DNA from: Streptomyces noursei
Lineage (GTDB): Bacteria > Actinomycetota > Actinomycetes > Streptomycetales > Streptomycetaceae
Direction: 5' to 3'
Length of the DNA stretch: 64,000 bases
Assembly: GCF_001646665.1 (NCBI RefSeq)
Contig: NZ_LWBU01000373.1
Span: 334 to 64,333 of the forward strand
Part shown: positions 8,207-17,278 of the stretch, piece after piece
How positions within the stretch are numbered: position 1 is the first letter of the stretch
How the letters are laid out: each line of letters opens with the position of its first letter
The notes under the pieces: generated by a model
The model's database searches: none
Told to the model about the DNA's origin: nothing
What the model saw: only the letters and a program-made list of their open reading frames with translations
Program-made: the position numbers and the translations under genes

Positions 8207-9211
8207 ATGCGTACCACCCGCACGGCGGCAGCGGCCCTGCTGGCCGCGGCCGCGCTCACCGTCACCGCCGCCGGATGCAGCAGCTCGGGCGGCAAGGACG
8301 CCGAGGACGGCGGCGCCCGCGGCCAGGGCGGCGGCACGAGCGCCACCACCCCCCGCATGACCGTCGCGATGGTCACCCACTCCGGCGAGGGCGACACCTT
8401 CTGGGACATCGTCCAGAGCGGTGCCGAGGCCGCCGCCGCCAAGGACAACGTCGAGTTCCTCTACGCCGCCGACAAGGAGGGCAAGGGACAGGCCGCGCTC
8501 ATCGACTCGTACGTCGCCAAGAAGGTCGACGGCCTCATCGTCACCCTCGCCAAACCCGAGGCGGTCAAGGCCTCCGTCGCCAAGGCCGTCGCCGCCGGCA
8601 TACCGGTCGTGACGATCAATTCCGGCGGACAGCACTCCAAGGCCTTCGGCGCGATCGGCCACATCGGCCAGGACGAGGCCGTGGCGGGTGAGGCCGTCGG
8701 CGAGGAGCTCACCGAGCGCGGCCGGAAGAAGGCGCTCTGCGTCATCCACGAGCAGGGGAACGTCTCCCTCGAGGAGCGCTGCGCCGGGGTCGCCAAGACC
8801 TTCGACGGCACTGTCGAGAACCTCAACGTCGAGGGCACCAACATGCCGGCCACGACGTCCTCCGTGGAGGCCAAGCTCCAGAGCGCCAAGGACATCGACG
8901 CCGTCGTCACCCTCGGCGCCCCCTTCGCCGCCGCCTCCGTCAAGGCCGCGCGGAGCGCGGGCTCCCGCGCCGAGATCGACACCTTCGACCTCAACGCGGC
9001 CGTCGTCGCCCAGCTCAAGGCCGGCCAGATCGGATTCGCCGTCGACCAGCAGCCCTACCTCCAGGGCTACCTCGCCGTCGACGGCCTCTGGCTCCACGGG
9101 ACCAACCTCAACGTCATCGGCGGCGGCAGGCCGGTCCTCACCGGCCCCGCCCTCGTCACGAGGAAGGACGTACCGGTGCTCGAGAAACTCACCGCCCGCG
9201 GTACCCGATGA
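8207..9211 (+). CDS. Sugar ABC transporter substrate-binding lipoprotein 1
   Basis: 334-aa periplasmic-binding-protein type I (RbsB-like) lipoprotein. Residues 1-23 are a lipoprotein signal ending in the lipobox TAAGC, then an Ala/Gly linker, then the binding domain beginning MTVAMVTHSGEGDTFW. ATG 8207 is chosen over upstream starts because it gives a clean signal peptide and sits 6 nt after AAGGCGGA. A close paralogue follows directly, so this component appears duplicated. It captures a sugar or polyol for the CUT2-type importer encoded downstream. Confidence 0.93.
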   Translation: MRTTRTAAAALLAAAALTVTAAGCSSSGGKDAEDGGARGQGGGTSATTPRMTVAMVTHSGEGDTFWDIVQSGAEAAAAKDNVEFLYAADKEGKGQAALIDSYVAKKVDGLIVTLAKPEAVKASVAKAVAAGIPVVTINSGGQHSKAFGAIGHIGQDEAVAGEAVGEELTERGRKKALCVIHEQGNVSLEERCAGVAKTFDGTVENLNVEGTNMPATTSSVEAKLQSAKDIDAVVTLGAPFAAASVKAARSAGSRAEIDTFDLNAAVVAQLKAGQIGFAVDQQPYLQGYLAVDGLWLHGTNLNVIGGGRPVLTGPALVTRKDVPVLEKLTARGTR

Positions 9212-9303
9212 AATCCGGGCACATCACCATGACCCATACTTGGCCAGTCGTACGACAGAAGGCACAGCGGACACAACAGGCACATCAAGAGGGGCACGGC
9301 GTC

Positions 9304-10329
9304 GTGGCAAGGGTTCGGACAGGAGTACGCGCGCTCCGCGCGGTGCTGGCGGCGGTCCTCGGAGTGTCCCTCGCGGGAGCCGTGGCCGGATGCAGCGCCA
9401 CCGGCGGGAAACGCGCCGAAGACGCCCGCAGGGCGGCCGCCGCCGAAGGCCGTTCCGCGGTGAACACCCCGAAGTGGACCTTCGCCATGGTGACCCACTC
9501 CGGCGACGGCGACACCTTCTGGGACATCGTCCAGAACGGCGCCAAGCAGGCCGCCGTCAAGGACAACATCAACTTCCTGTACGCCCACAGCGACGAGGGC
9601 CAGCAGCAGGCTCAGCTGGTGGACTCCTACATCGACAAGAAGGTCGACGGACTCATCGTCACCCTCGCCAAGCCCGACGCCATGAAGGCGGCCGTCGCCA
9701 GGGCCGTGAAGGCCGGCATCCCGGTCATCACCGTCAACTCCGGATCCGAGCAGTCCAAGTCGTTCGGCGCCCTCACCCACATCGGGCAGGACGAGACGGT
9801 CGCCGGCGAGGCCGTCGGCGACGAGCTGGACGAACGGGGCCGCAAGAAGGCCCTGTGCGTCCTGCACGAGCAGGGCAACGTCGGCCACGAGCAGCGCTGC
9901 GCCGGCGTCGGGAAGACCTTCGGCGGCGCCCTCCAGAACCTCTACGTCGACGGCACCAACATGCCCGACGTCCAGGCGTCCATCGAGGCCAAGCTCCAGA
10001 CCGACCCCACGATCGACGCCGTCGTCACCCTCGGCGCCCCGTTCGCCGACGCCGCCGTCCAGGCGAAGAAGAGCGCCGGGTCCGAGGCGGAGATCGACAC
10101 CTTCGACCTCAACGCCAAGGTGGCCGCCGGCCTCAGCGCGGGGCAGCTCGGCTTCGCCGTCGACCAGCAGCCCTACCTCCAGGGGTACGAGGCGGTGGAC
10201 CTGCTGTGGCTGTACCGGTACAACGCCGACGTGCTCGGCGGCGGCCGGCCGGTCCTCACCGGACCGCAGATCATCACCGAGAAGGACGCCGCCAGGCTGG
10301 CGGAATTCACGGAGCGAGGAACCCGATGA
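9304..10329 (+). CDS. Sugar ABC transporter substrate-binding lipoprotein 2 (paralogue)
   Basis: 341-aa lipoprotein very similar to the preceding one over the whole binding domain; shared blocks include VTHSG-GDTFWDIVQ, IDTFDLNA and GFAVDQQPYLQGY. I start at GTG 9304, which follows AGAGGGG and opens a normal lipoprotein signal (MARVRTGVRALR, lipobox AVAGC). An ATG at 9208 overlaps the previous stop but would add 32 residues before the signal. The stop overlaps the permease start by ATGA. The two copies may differ in ligand range. Confidence 0.9.
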   Translation: MARVRTGVRALRAVLAAVLGVSLAGAVAGCSATGGKRAEDARRAAAAEGRSAVNTPKWTFAMVTHSGDGDTFWDIVQNGAKQAAVKDNINFLYAHSDEGQQQAQLVDSYIDKKVDGLIVTLAKPDAMKAAVARAVKAGIPVITVNSGSEQSKSFGALTHIGQDETVAGEAVGDELDERGRKKALCVLHEQGNVGHEQRCAGVGKTFGGALQNLYVDGTNMPDVQASIEAKLQTDPTIDAVVTLGAPFADAAVQAKKSAGSEAEIDTFDLNAKVAAGLSAGQLGFAVDQQPYLQGYEAVDLLWLYRYNADVLGGGRPVLTGPQIITEKDAARLAEFTERGTR

Positions 10330-11381
10330 CCGCGACCGCACCACCGGTGAAGGACGGCGCCCCCGCCGACGAACGCCTCCTGCGCACCTCACCGCTGCGC
10401 GCCCTGCTCGGCCGCCCCGAGCTCGGCTCGGTCGTCGGGGCCGTCGCCGTCTTCCTCTTCTTCTCGATCGTCGCCGACAGCTTCCTGCGCGCGTCCAGCT
10501 TCGGCACGGTCCTCTACGCCGCCTCGACCATCGGCATCATGGCCGTACCCGTCGCGCTGCTGATGATCGGCGGCGAGTTCGACCTGTCGGCCGGCGTGCT
10601 GGTGACCAGCTCCGCGCTGATCTCCTCGATGTTCAGCTACCAGATGACCGCGAACGTCTGGGTCGGCGTCCTGGTCTCCCTCCTGGCCACCCTCGCCGTC
10701 GGCGTCTTCAACGGCGTCATGCTCACCCGGACGAAACTGCCGAGCTTCATCATCACGCTCGGGACGTTCCTGATGCTGACCGGCCTCAACCTCGGCCTGA
10801 CGAAACTGATCAGCGGCACCGTCTCGACGAAGACCATCGCCGACATGGAGGGCTTCTCCTCGGCCCGCGCCCTGTTCGCCTCCCAGTTCACCCTCGGCGG
10901 CGTCGACGTCAAGGTGACCATCCTGTGGTGGTTCGGCCTGGTCGCCCTCGCCACCTGGATCCTGCTGCGCACCCGCTTCGGCAACTGGATCTTCGCCGCC
11001 GGCGGCGGCGCCGACGCGGCCCGCGCGGTGGGCGTCCCGGTCCGCACCACCAAGATCGGCCTCTACGCGGGCGTGGCCTTCTGCGCCTGGGTCTCCGGCC
11101 AGCACCTGCTCTTCTCGTTCGACGTCGTCCAGTCCGGCGAGGGCGTCGGCAACGAGCTGATCTACATCATCGCGGCCGTGATCGGCGGCTGCCTGATCAC
11201 CGGCGGGTACGGCTCCGCCATCGGTTCGGCGGTCGGCGCGTTCATCTTCGGCATGACCAGCAAGGGCATCGTGTACGCCGAGTGGAACCCGGACTGGTTC
11301 AAGTTCTTCCTCGGGGCGATGCTGCTCCTCGCGACCCTGCTCAACGCCTGGGTCCGCAAGCGCGCGGAGGCCACCAAGTGA
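10326..11381 (+). CDS. Sugar ABC transporter permease (RbsC family)
   Basis: 351-aa integral membrane protein with about 9-10 hydrophobic helices. The motif LLMIGGEFDLSAG is the family hallmark of the CUT2/BPD_transp_2 permeases, and the C-terminal helices end in a charged tail. ATG 10326 overlaps the binding-protein stop, and its own stop overlaps the ATPase start, so the three are translationally coupled. It forms the membrane channel, probably as a homodimer. Confidence 0.94.
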   Translation: MTATAPPVKDGAPADERLLRTSPLRALLGRPELGSVVGAVAVFLFFSIVADSFLRASSFGTVLYAASTIGIMAVPVALLMIGGEFDLSAGVLVTSSALISSMFSYQMTANVWVGVLVSLLATLAVGVFNGVMLTRTKLPSFIITLGTFLMLTGLNLGLTKLISGTVSTKTIADMEGFSSARALFASQFTLGGVDVKVTILWWFGLVALATWILLRTRFGNWIFAAGGGADAARAVGVPVRTTKIGLYAGVAFCAWVSGQHLLFSFDVVQSGEGVGNELIYIIAAVIGGCLITGGYGSAIGSAVGAFIFGMTSKGIVYAEWNPDWFKFFLGAMLLLATLLNAWVRKRAEATK

Positions 11382-12202
11382 CGGCACTGGTAGAGCTCGA
11401 CGACGTCAGCAAGTACTACGGCAACATCCGCGCCCTCGAAGGCGTCTCCCTGGAGGTCCACGCAGGCGGGATCACCTGTGTCCTGGGCGACAACGGCGCG
11501 GGCAAGTCCACCCTCATCAAGATCATCGCCGGGCTGCACACCCACGACGGCGGCACCCTGCGCATCGACGGCGAGGAGACCTCCCTGGCCTCCCCGCGCG
11601 AGGCCCTGGACCGGGGCATCGCCACCGTCTACCAGGACCTGGCCGTCGTGCCCCTGATGCCGGTGTGGCGCAACTTCTTCCTCGGGTCCGAGCCCACCAA
11701 GGGCGCCGGCCCCTTCAAGCGCCTCGACGTCGGCCTCATGCGCGAGACCACCCGCTCCGAGCTGCTGCGCATGGGCATCGACCTGCGGGACGTGGACCAG
11801 CCGATCGGCACCCTGTCCGGCGGTGAGCGGCAGTGCGTGGCGATCGCCCGCGCCGTGTACTTCGGCGCCAAGGTCCTCGTCCTCGACGAGCCGACCGCCG
11901 CCCTGGGCGTCAAGCAGTCCGGGGTCGTCCTCAAGTACGTGGCGGCCGCCCGCGACGCCGGCCTCGGGGTGGTGCTGATCACCCACAACCCGCACCACGC
12001 GTACCTGGTCGGTGACCGGTTCGTGCTGCTGAAGCGCGGAGTGATGTCGGCGAGCCACACCAAGGAGTCCGTCACCCTCGACGAGCTGACCCGCCAGATG
12101 GCGGGCGGCAGCGAGCTCGAGGACCTCCGCCACGAGCTGGAACGCGCCCCCGCCCCGACCCACCTCGGCGGCCACGGCAACCGCCCGGACCCGGCGCCCT
12201 GA
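11378..12202 (+). CDS. Sugar ABC transporter ATPase, single domain
   Basis: 274-aa ABC ATPase: Walker A GDNGAGKST near residue 40, signature LSGGERQ, Walker B VLVLDEPTAALG, switch His in LITHN. CUT2 importers of the RbsA type usually have two fused ATPase domains of about 500 aa; this one has a single domain, as in FrcA-like systems, and would work as a homodimer. GTG 11378 overlaps the permease stop. It powers uptake by the complex encoded just upstream. Confidence 0.94.
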   Translation: MTALVELDDVSKYYGNIRALEGVSLEVHAGGITCVLGDNGAGKSTLIKIIAGLHTHDGGTLRIDGEETSLASPREALDRGIATVYQDLAVVPLMPVWRNFFLGSEPTKGAGPFKRLDVGLMRETTRSELLRMGIDLRDVDQPIGTLSGGERQCVAIARAVYFGAKVLVLDEPTAALGVKQSGVVLKYVAAARDAGLGVVLITHNPHHAYLVGDRFVLLKRGVMSASHTKESVTLDELTRQMAGGSELEDLRHELERAPAPTHLGGHGNRPDPAP

Positions 12203-12317
12203 CCCCGGCGCGCCCCCGCCCCCGGCCGTACACCTGGCAGAATCGGGGGCGGCGGGCGCCGTCCGCCGCCGGACCCCCCACCTCCCCGGCCCCCCACCAG
12301 CAGGGACGACAGGACTC

Positions 12318-13526
12318 GTGAGCACGTACCGCGATCTCGCCCTCCCCCGGGCCCTCGGCGCCCGGGCGGCGGCGACCCCCGGCGGATCCGCCCGTGCCAC
12401 CGTCCTGCGGACCGTCTCGGCCCGCGAACGCCGCTCGCACCTCACCGCGCCGCGCGTGCCCACCGTCGGCATCGACATCGGCGGGACGAAGGTGATGGCG
12501 GGCGTCGTCGACGCGGACGGCCGGATCCTGGAACAGATCAAGACCGAGACGCCCGACAAGTCCAAGAGCGCCAAGGTCGTCGAGGACACCATCACCGAGC
12601 TGGTCCTGGACCTCTCCGACCGGCACGACGTGCACGCCGTCGGCATCGGGGCCGCCGGCTGGGTCGACGCCGACCGCAGCCGCGTCCTCTTCGCCCCCCA
12701 CCTGGCCTGGCGCAACGAGCCGCTGCGCGACTCGCTCCAGGCCCGGCTCGCCGTGCCCGTCATGGTCGACAACGACGCCAACACCGCCGCCTGGGCCGAG
12801 TGGCGGTTCGGCGCCGGCCGCGGCGAGGACCACCTCGTCATGATCACGCTCGGCACCGGCATCGGCGGCGCCATCCTGGAGGACGGGCAGGTCAAGCGAG
12901 GCAAGTACGGCGTGGCCGGCGAGTTCGGCCACATGCAGGTGGTGCCCGGCGGCCACCGTTGCCCGTGCGGCAACCGCGGCTGCTGGGAGCAGTACAGCTC
13001 CGGCAACGCCCTCGTCCGCGAGGCCCGCGAGCTGGCGGCGGCCGACTCGCCGGTCGCGTACAACATCATCGAGCGCGTCAAGGGCTCCGTCGGCGACATC
13101 ACCGGCCCGCTGATCACCGAACTCGCCCGTGAGGGCGACGCGATGTGCATCGAACTGTTCCAGGACATCGGCCAGTGGCTCGGCGTCGGCATCGCCAACC
13201 TGGCCGCCGCCCTCGACCCGTCCTGCTTCGTCGTCGGCGGCGGCGTCAGCGCCGCCGACGACCTGCTCATCGGCCCCGCCCGGGAGGCCTTCCGCCGCCA
13301 CCTCACCGGCCGGGGCTACCGCCCGGAGGCCCGGATCGCCCGCGCCCAGCTCGGCCCGGAGGCGGGCATGGTCGGCGCCGCCGACCTCGCCCGGCTCGTC
13401 GCGCGCCGCTTCCGCCGCGCCAACCGCCGCCGCCTGGAGCGCTACGAGAAGTACGAGCGGTACGCCCAGGCCATCCGCAACGGCGGCGTCACCGGCCGCA
13501 GCACCCGACCCCCCCAGGAACCGTAG
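12318..13526 (+). CDS. ROK-family sugar kinase (glucokinase-like)
   Basis: 402-aa ROK protein. After a roughly 45-residue basic N-terminal extension comes the ATP-binding motif GIDIGGTK, then DNDANTAAW (catalytic Asp), GTGIGGA, the ROK zinc motif CPCGNRGCWEQ, and VVGGGVS. There is no helix-turn-helix, so I read it as an enzyme rather than a ROK repressor. It lies 115 bp downstream of the transporter ATPase with its own possible -10 (CAGAAT near 12238) and would phosphorylate the imported sugar. GTG 12318 follows a purine-rich ribosome site. Confidence 0.9.
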   Translation: MSTYRDLALPRALGARAAATPGGSARATVLRTVSARERRSHLTAPRVPTVGIDIGGTKVMAGVVDADGRILEQIKTETPDKSKSAKVVEDTITELVLDLSDRHDVHAVGIGAAGWVDADRSRVLFAPHLAWRNEPLRDSLQARLAVPVMVDNDANTAAWAEWRFGAGRGEDHLVMITLGTGIGGAILEDGQVKRGKYGVAGEFGHMQVVPGGHRCPCGNRGCWEQYSSGNALVREARELAAADSPVAYNIIERVKGSVGDITGPLITELAREGDAMCIELFQDIGQWLGVGIANLAAALDPSCFVVGGGVSAADDLLIGPAREAFRRHLTGRGYRPEARIARAQLGPEAGMVGAADLARLVARRFRRANRRRLERYEKYERYAQAIRNGGVTGRSTRPPQEP

Positions 13527-13528
13527 TC

Positions 13529-14092
13529 ATGTCAGTCATGTCCGTGCTGAACCAGCCCGCGTCCCCGGAGGAGCGCCGGCGCATGATCCGCCGCCGCGTC
13601 CTGACCGCCGTCGTCATCGTGCTGCTGATCGGCATCCCGGCCGGCTACCTGGTGATCTCCGCCCAGCAGAGCCGCGCCAGCGGCCGCGACAAGGAGGCCG
13701 AGTCGTCCGTCACCGGCCTCCGGGACAGCTGGCCGTCGAAGATGAAGCGCCGCGTCTTCGAGGTCCCCATCCCCGGCGGCTCCACCGAGGTCGCCTACTT
13801 CGAGACCAGCAACTGGAAGACCAGCAGGCTGTACGTCGAGTTCACCACCAGCGGCACGGGGCTGGACGACTTCCTGAACGACATCGGCACCAGCCGCGCC
13901 GCGCTCGACGCCGCGGACGTCACCATCGGCGAGCGCGACGCCCGCACCGTGGGCTGGACGTTCCCGCTCGGCCGCGACTGGTCCGCCACCACGCACCGCC
14001 AGAAGGACCCGCGCCCCACCCGCGACATCACCGTCGACCTCACCGACCCGGCGGCCCCGCGCGTGTACGTCGTCTCGACGGCGACCCCCTGA
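13529..14092 (+). CDS. Membrane-anchored protein of unknown function
   Basis: 187-aa protein starting 2 bp after the kinase stop, with AGGAA 8 nt before ATG 13529 (a second ATG at 13538 is possible). A basic stretch RRRMIRRR precedes one transmembrane helix at about residues 24-44; the remaining 140 residues are extracytoplasmic, soluble and without a recognised domain. Tight coupling to the sugar kinase suggests co-transcription, but the sequence gives no clear functional link. Confidence 0.75.
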   Translation: MSVMSVLNQPASPEERRRMIRRRVLTAVVIVLLIGIPAGYLVISAQQSRASGRDKEAESSVTGLRDSWPSKMKRRVFEVPIPGGSTEVAYFETSNWKTSRLYVEFTTSGTGLDDFLNDIGTSRAALDAADVTIGERDARTVGWTFPLGRDWSATTHRQKDPRPTRDITVDLTDPAAPRVYVVSTATP

Positions 14093-14129
14093 CCCTCGGG
14101 GGCCGGTTCCGCTCGCTACCCTGGAGCGA

Positions 14130-15755
14130 GTGAGCCAGACGCAGACGACCGAACCGCAGCCAGCAGGCCCCCTCACCCTCCAGTACCGGTCCGACGGCCC
14201 CGACGAGGCGCCCGTCCTGATCCTGGGACCGTCGCTGGGCACGACCTGGCACATGTGGGACCGGCAGATACCCGAGCTCGTACGGCAGTGGCGGGTCGTC
14301 CGGTTCGACCTCCCCGGCCACGGCGGCGCCCCCGCCCAGCCCGCGACCTCCGTCGCCGAGCTCACCGACCGCCTGCTGGCCACCCTGGACGAACTGGGCG
14401 TGCAGCGCTTCGGGTACGCCGGCTGCTCCATCGGCGGTGCCATCGGCACCGACCTCGCCCTGCGCGCCCCGCACCGCCTCGCCTCGCTCGCCCTGATCGC
14501 CTCCTCGCCCCGCTTCGGCACCGCCGACGAGTTCCGCCAGCGCGGGGTGATCGTCCGCACCAACGGCCTCGACCCGATGGCCCGCACCGCCCCCGAGCGC
14601 TGGTTCACCCCCGGCTTCGCCGCCGCCCAGCCCGCGATCGTCGAGTGGGCCGTGCAGATGGTCCGCACCACCGACGCCGCCTCGTACGTCGGCGCGTGCG
14701 AGGCCCTGGCCTCCTTCGACGTACGCGCCGACCTCGGCCGCGTGGGCGTCCCCACCCTCGTCCTGGTCGGCTCCGAGGACCGGGTCACCGGCCCGGCCGA
14801 GGCGCGCCACCTGGTCGCCGGCATCCCCGACGCCCGGCTCGCCGTGGTGCCCGGCGCGTCCCACCTCGCGCCCGTGGAGCAGCCCGCGGCCGTCACCGAC
14901 CTGCTGGTACGGCACTTCTCCACCTCGTGGCAGGCGGTCTCCGACTCGTCGACCGGCCTGGCCGCGCTCGCGGCGCCGCCCGTGGTTCCGGCCCTCGCCG
15001 CGCCGGCCGCCCCCGCGCCCGCCGCGCACGCCGCCCCGCCGGGCGCCGCCGTCCTCGCGGGACCCGGCGACACCGCCGCCCCGCACGCGGCCGCCCTCCA
15101 CGCCCCCGGAGCCGCTGCCCACGCGCCCGGAGCCGTCCTCCACGGGCCCGGCGCCCACGCCCCCGGAGCCGCCCTCCACGGGCCCGGCGCCGTCCCGCCG
15201 GGCGCCGCGCCGGCCGGAGCCGTCCCGCCGGGAGCGGTACCCGCGGGGACCGTGCCCGTGCCCGTACCGGCGCCCGGTGGCGCACCGCACGCGGCGGCCG
15301 CGCCCGGCGCCGCCCAGGCCGCCGCCGCCCGCACCGCCGGGCCCCTGGTGGCCGAACCCGCCGCGGCCGGCCGGCCCGACCCGTACGACGCGGGCATGAA
15401 GGTGCGGCGCGAGGTCCTGGGCGACGCCCACGTCGACCGCGCCATGGCCGCCGCGGACGACTTCTCCGGCGACTTCCAGGAACTGATCACCCGCTACGCC
15501 TGGGGCGAGGTGTGGACCCGCGAAGGACTCGACCGCCGCACCCGCAGCGCCGTCACCCTGACCGCCCTGGTCGCCGGCGGCCACCTGGACGAACTCGCCT
15601 TCCACACCCGGGCGGCCCTGCGCAACGGCCTGTCACCCGCCGAGATCAAGGAAGTGCTGCTCCAGACCGCCGTCTACTGCGGTGTCCCGGCCGCGAACTC
15701 GGCGTTCCGCGTCGCCCGCCGGGTGATCCTGGAGGAGACCACACCGGAGGCGTGA
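14130..15755 (+). CDS. pcaL: PcaL-type fusion: 3-oxoadipate enol-lactonase / 4-carboxymuconolactone decarboxylase
   Basis: 541-aa two-domain enzyme of the protocatechuate branch of the beta-ketoadipate pathway. Residues 1-265 are an alpha/beta-hydrolase with the nucleophile in GCSIGG and the catalytic His in GASHLAP; residues about 417-541 are the decarboxylase (EVWTREGLDRRTRS, then GLSPAEIKEVLLQTAVYCGVP). Between them runs about 145 residues of Ala/Pro/Gly/His repeats, far longer than a normal linker. No other pca genes are nearby. GTG 14130 is preceded by a TACCCT -10-like box. The decarboxylase domain could also belong to the wider CMD/AhpD family. Confidence 0.88.
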   Translation: MSQTQTTEPQPAGPLTLQYRSDGPDEAPVLILGPSLGTTWHMWDRQIPELVRQWRVVRFDLPGHGGAPAQPATSVAELTDRLLATLDELGVQRFGYAGCSIGGAIGTDLALRAPHRLASLALIASSPRFGTADEFRQRGVIVRTNGLDPMARTAPERWFTPGFAAAQPAIVEWAVQMVRTTDAASYVGACEALASFDVRADLGRVGVPTLVLVGSEDRVTGPAEARHLVAGIPDARLAVVPGASHLAPVEQPAAVTDLLVRHFSTSWQAVSDSSTGLAALAAPPVVPALAAPAAPAPAAHAAPPGAAVLAGPGDTAAPHAAALHAPGAAAHAPGAVLHGPGAHAPGAALHGPGAVPPGAAPAGAVPPGAVPAGTVPVPVPAPGGAPHAAAAPGAAQAAAARTAGPLVAEPAAAGRPDPYDAGMKVRREVLGDAHVDRAMAAADDFSGDFQELITRYAWGEVWTREGLDRRTRSAVTLTALVAGGHLDELAFHTRAALRNGLSPAEIKEVLLQTAVYCGVPAANSAFRVARRVILEETTPEA

Positions 15756-15784
15756 GCGGACCCGGCAGGAGGAGGACGCCCCCC

Positions 15785-16420
15785 ATGAGGCTGACCAAGA
15801 TGTCCCACGCGTGCGTGCGGCTGGAGAAGGACGGGCGCACGCTCGTCATCGACCCGGGCGGGTTCAGCGAGCAGGACGCGGCGCTCGGCGCCGACGCCGT
15901 CCTGGTCACCCACGAGCACCCCGACCACTTCGACGAGGGGCGGCTGCGGGCCGCCCTGGAGGCCGCCCCGGGCGCCGAGATCTGGACGCTGCGCAGCGTC
16001 GCGGAGCAGCTCTCGGCGGCCTTCCCCGGCCGGGTCCGCACGGTCGGCCACGGCGACACCTTCACGGCGGCCGGCTTCGACGTCGAGGTGCACGGCGAGC
16101 TGCACGCGGTGATCCACCCCGACATCCCCCGGATCACCAACATCGGCTTCCTCGTCGACGACGGGGCGGTCTTCCACCCCGGCGACGCGCTCACCGTCCC
16201 CGGCCGCCCGGTCGACACGCTGCTGCTGCCGGTGATGGCCCCCTGGAACAAGATCTCCGAGGTCATCGACTACGTCCGCGAGGTGAAGCCGCGGCGCGCC
16301 ATCGACATCCACGACGCGCTCCTCACCGATCTGGCCCGGCCGATCTACGACCGCCAGATCGGTGCCCTGGGCGGCACCGGCCACGGCCGGCTGACGCCCG
16401 GGGACGCGACGGACCTCTGA
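15785..16420 (+). CDS. MBL-fold metallohydrolase (UlaG-like)
   Basis: 211-aa metallo-beta-lactamase-fold protein. HEHPDHF at residues 43-49 gives the metal-binding HxHxDH signature; later metal ligands are in GELHAVIH and FHPGDAL, and the sequence ends shortly after IDIHDAL. These compact cytosolic members are usually annotated as MBL hydrolases or UlaG-like lactonases; the substrate is unknown. ATG 15785 follows a strong AGGAGGAGG ribosome site, 29 bp after the PcaL stop. Confidence 0.88.
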   Translation: MRLTKMSHACVRLEKDGRTLVIDPGGFSEQDAALGADAVLVTHEHPDHFDEGRLRAALEAAPGAEIWTLRSVAEQLSAAFPGRVRTVGHGDTFTAAGFDVEVHGELHAVIHPDIPRITNIGFLVDDGAVFHPGDALTVPGRPVDTLLLPVMAPWNKISEVIDYVREVKPRRAIDIHDALLTDLARPIYDRQIGALGGTGHGRLTPGDATDL

Positions 16421-16450
16421 CTGTCACAGGCCCCCGATAGGCTGGGGGCC

Positions 16451-17230
16451 ATGCGCATCGCCACCTGGAACGTCAATTCGATCACCGCCCGGCTGCCCCG
16501 GCTGCTGGCCTGGCTGGAGAGCAGCGGCACGGACGTGCTGTGCATCCAGGAGACCAAGTGCACCGCGGAGCAGTTCCCCACCGACGAGCTGCGCGAGCTG
16601 GGGTACGAGTCGTCGGTGCACGCCACCGGCCGGTGGAACGGCGTGGCCCTGGTCTCCCGCGTGGGCCTGGAGGACGTCGTCCACGGCCTGCCGGGCGGGC
16701 CGGAGTACGACGGCGCGGCCGAGCCGCGGGCCATCTCCGCCACCTGCGGCCCCGCCCGCGTCTGGTCGGTGTACGTGCCGAACGGCCGCGAGGTGGCCCA
16801 CGAGCACTACGCCTACAAGCTGCGCTGGCTGGAGGCGCTCAAGGCGGCCGTCGCCGACGACGCCGCGGGGGCCCGCCCCTTCGCGGTGCTCGGGGACTTC
16901 AACATCGCGCCGACCGACGAGGACGTCTTCGACCGCGCCCTGTTCGAGGGTTCCACGCACGTCACCGAGCCCGAGCGCGCCGCGCTGGCCGGGCTGCGCG
17001 AGACCGGGCTCACCGACGTGGTGCCGCGCCCGCTGAAGTACGACCACCCCTTCACGTACTGGGACTACCGCCAGCTGTGCTTCCCCAAGAACCGGGGCAT
17101 GCGCATCGACCTGGTCTACGGCAACAAGCCGTTCGCCGACGCCGTCAAGGACTCCTACGTCGACCGCGAGGAGCGCAAGGGCAAGGGCGCGTCGGACCAC
17201 GCCCCGGTCGTCGTCGACCTGGACGTGTAG
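16451..17230 (+). CDS. xthA: Exodeoxyribonuclease III / AP endonuclease
   Basis: 259-aa DNA-repair nuclease of the ExoIII family that cleaves at abasic sites and removes 3' blocks. Motifs: TWNVNS at residues 5-10, metal ligand Glu34 in IQETK, GDFNIAP, and SDHAPV near the C-terminus. Full family length. It lies 30 bp after the MBL gene on the same strand, with a possible GATAGG -10 box in the gap and a short leader. Confidence 0.95.
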   Translation: MRIATWNVNSITARLPRLLAWLESSGTDVLCIQETKCTAEQFPTDELRELGYESSVHATGRWNGVALVSRVGLEDVVHGLPGGPEYDGAAEPRAISATCGPARVWSVYVPNGREVAHEHYAYKLRWLEALKAAVADDAAGARPFAVLGDFNIAPTDEDVFDRALFEGSTHVTEPERAALAGLRETGLTDVVPRPLKYDHPFTYWDYRQLCFPKNRGMRIDLVYGNKPFADAVKDSYVDREERKGKGASDHAPVVVDLDV

Positions 17231-17278
17231 CGCGCGCCCTGTAGTGCGTCCGGTGGGTTCGGTGCGAGGCTGGGCGGT

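Noticed and set aside
15100..15260. Repeats in the PcaL linker as a CRISPR-like or regulatory array
   Set aside because: Units are short, irregular and in frame with the protein; no spacers. They are coding low-complexity repeats.
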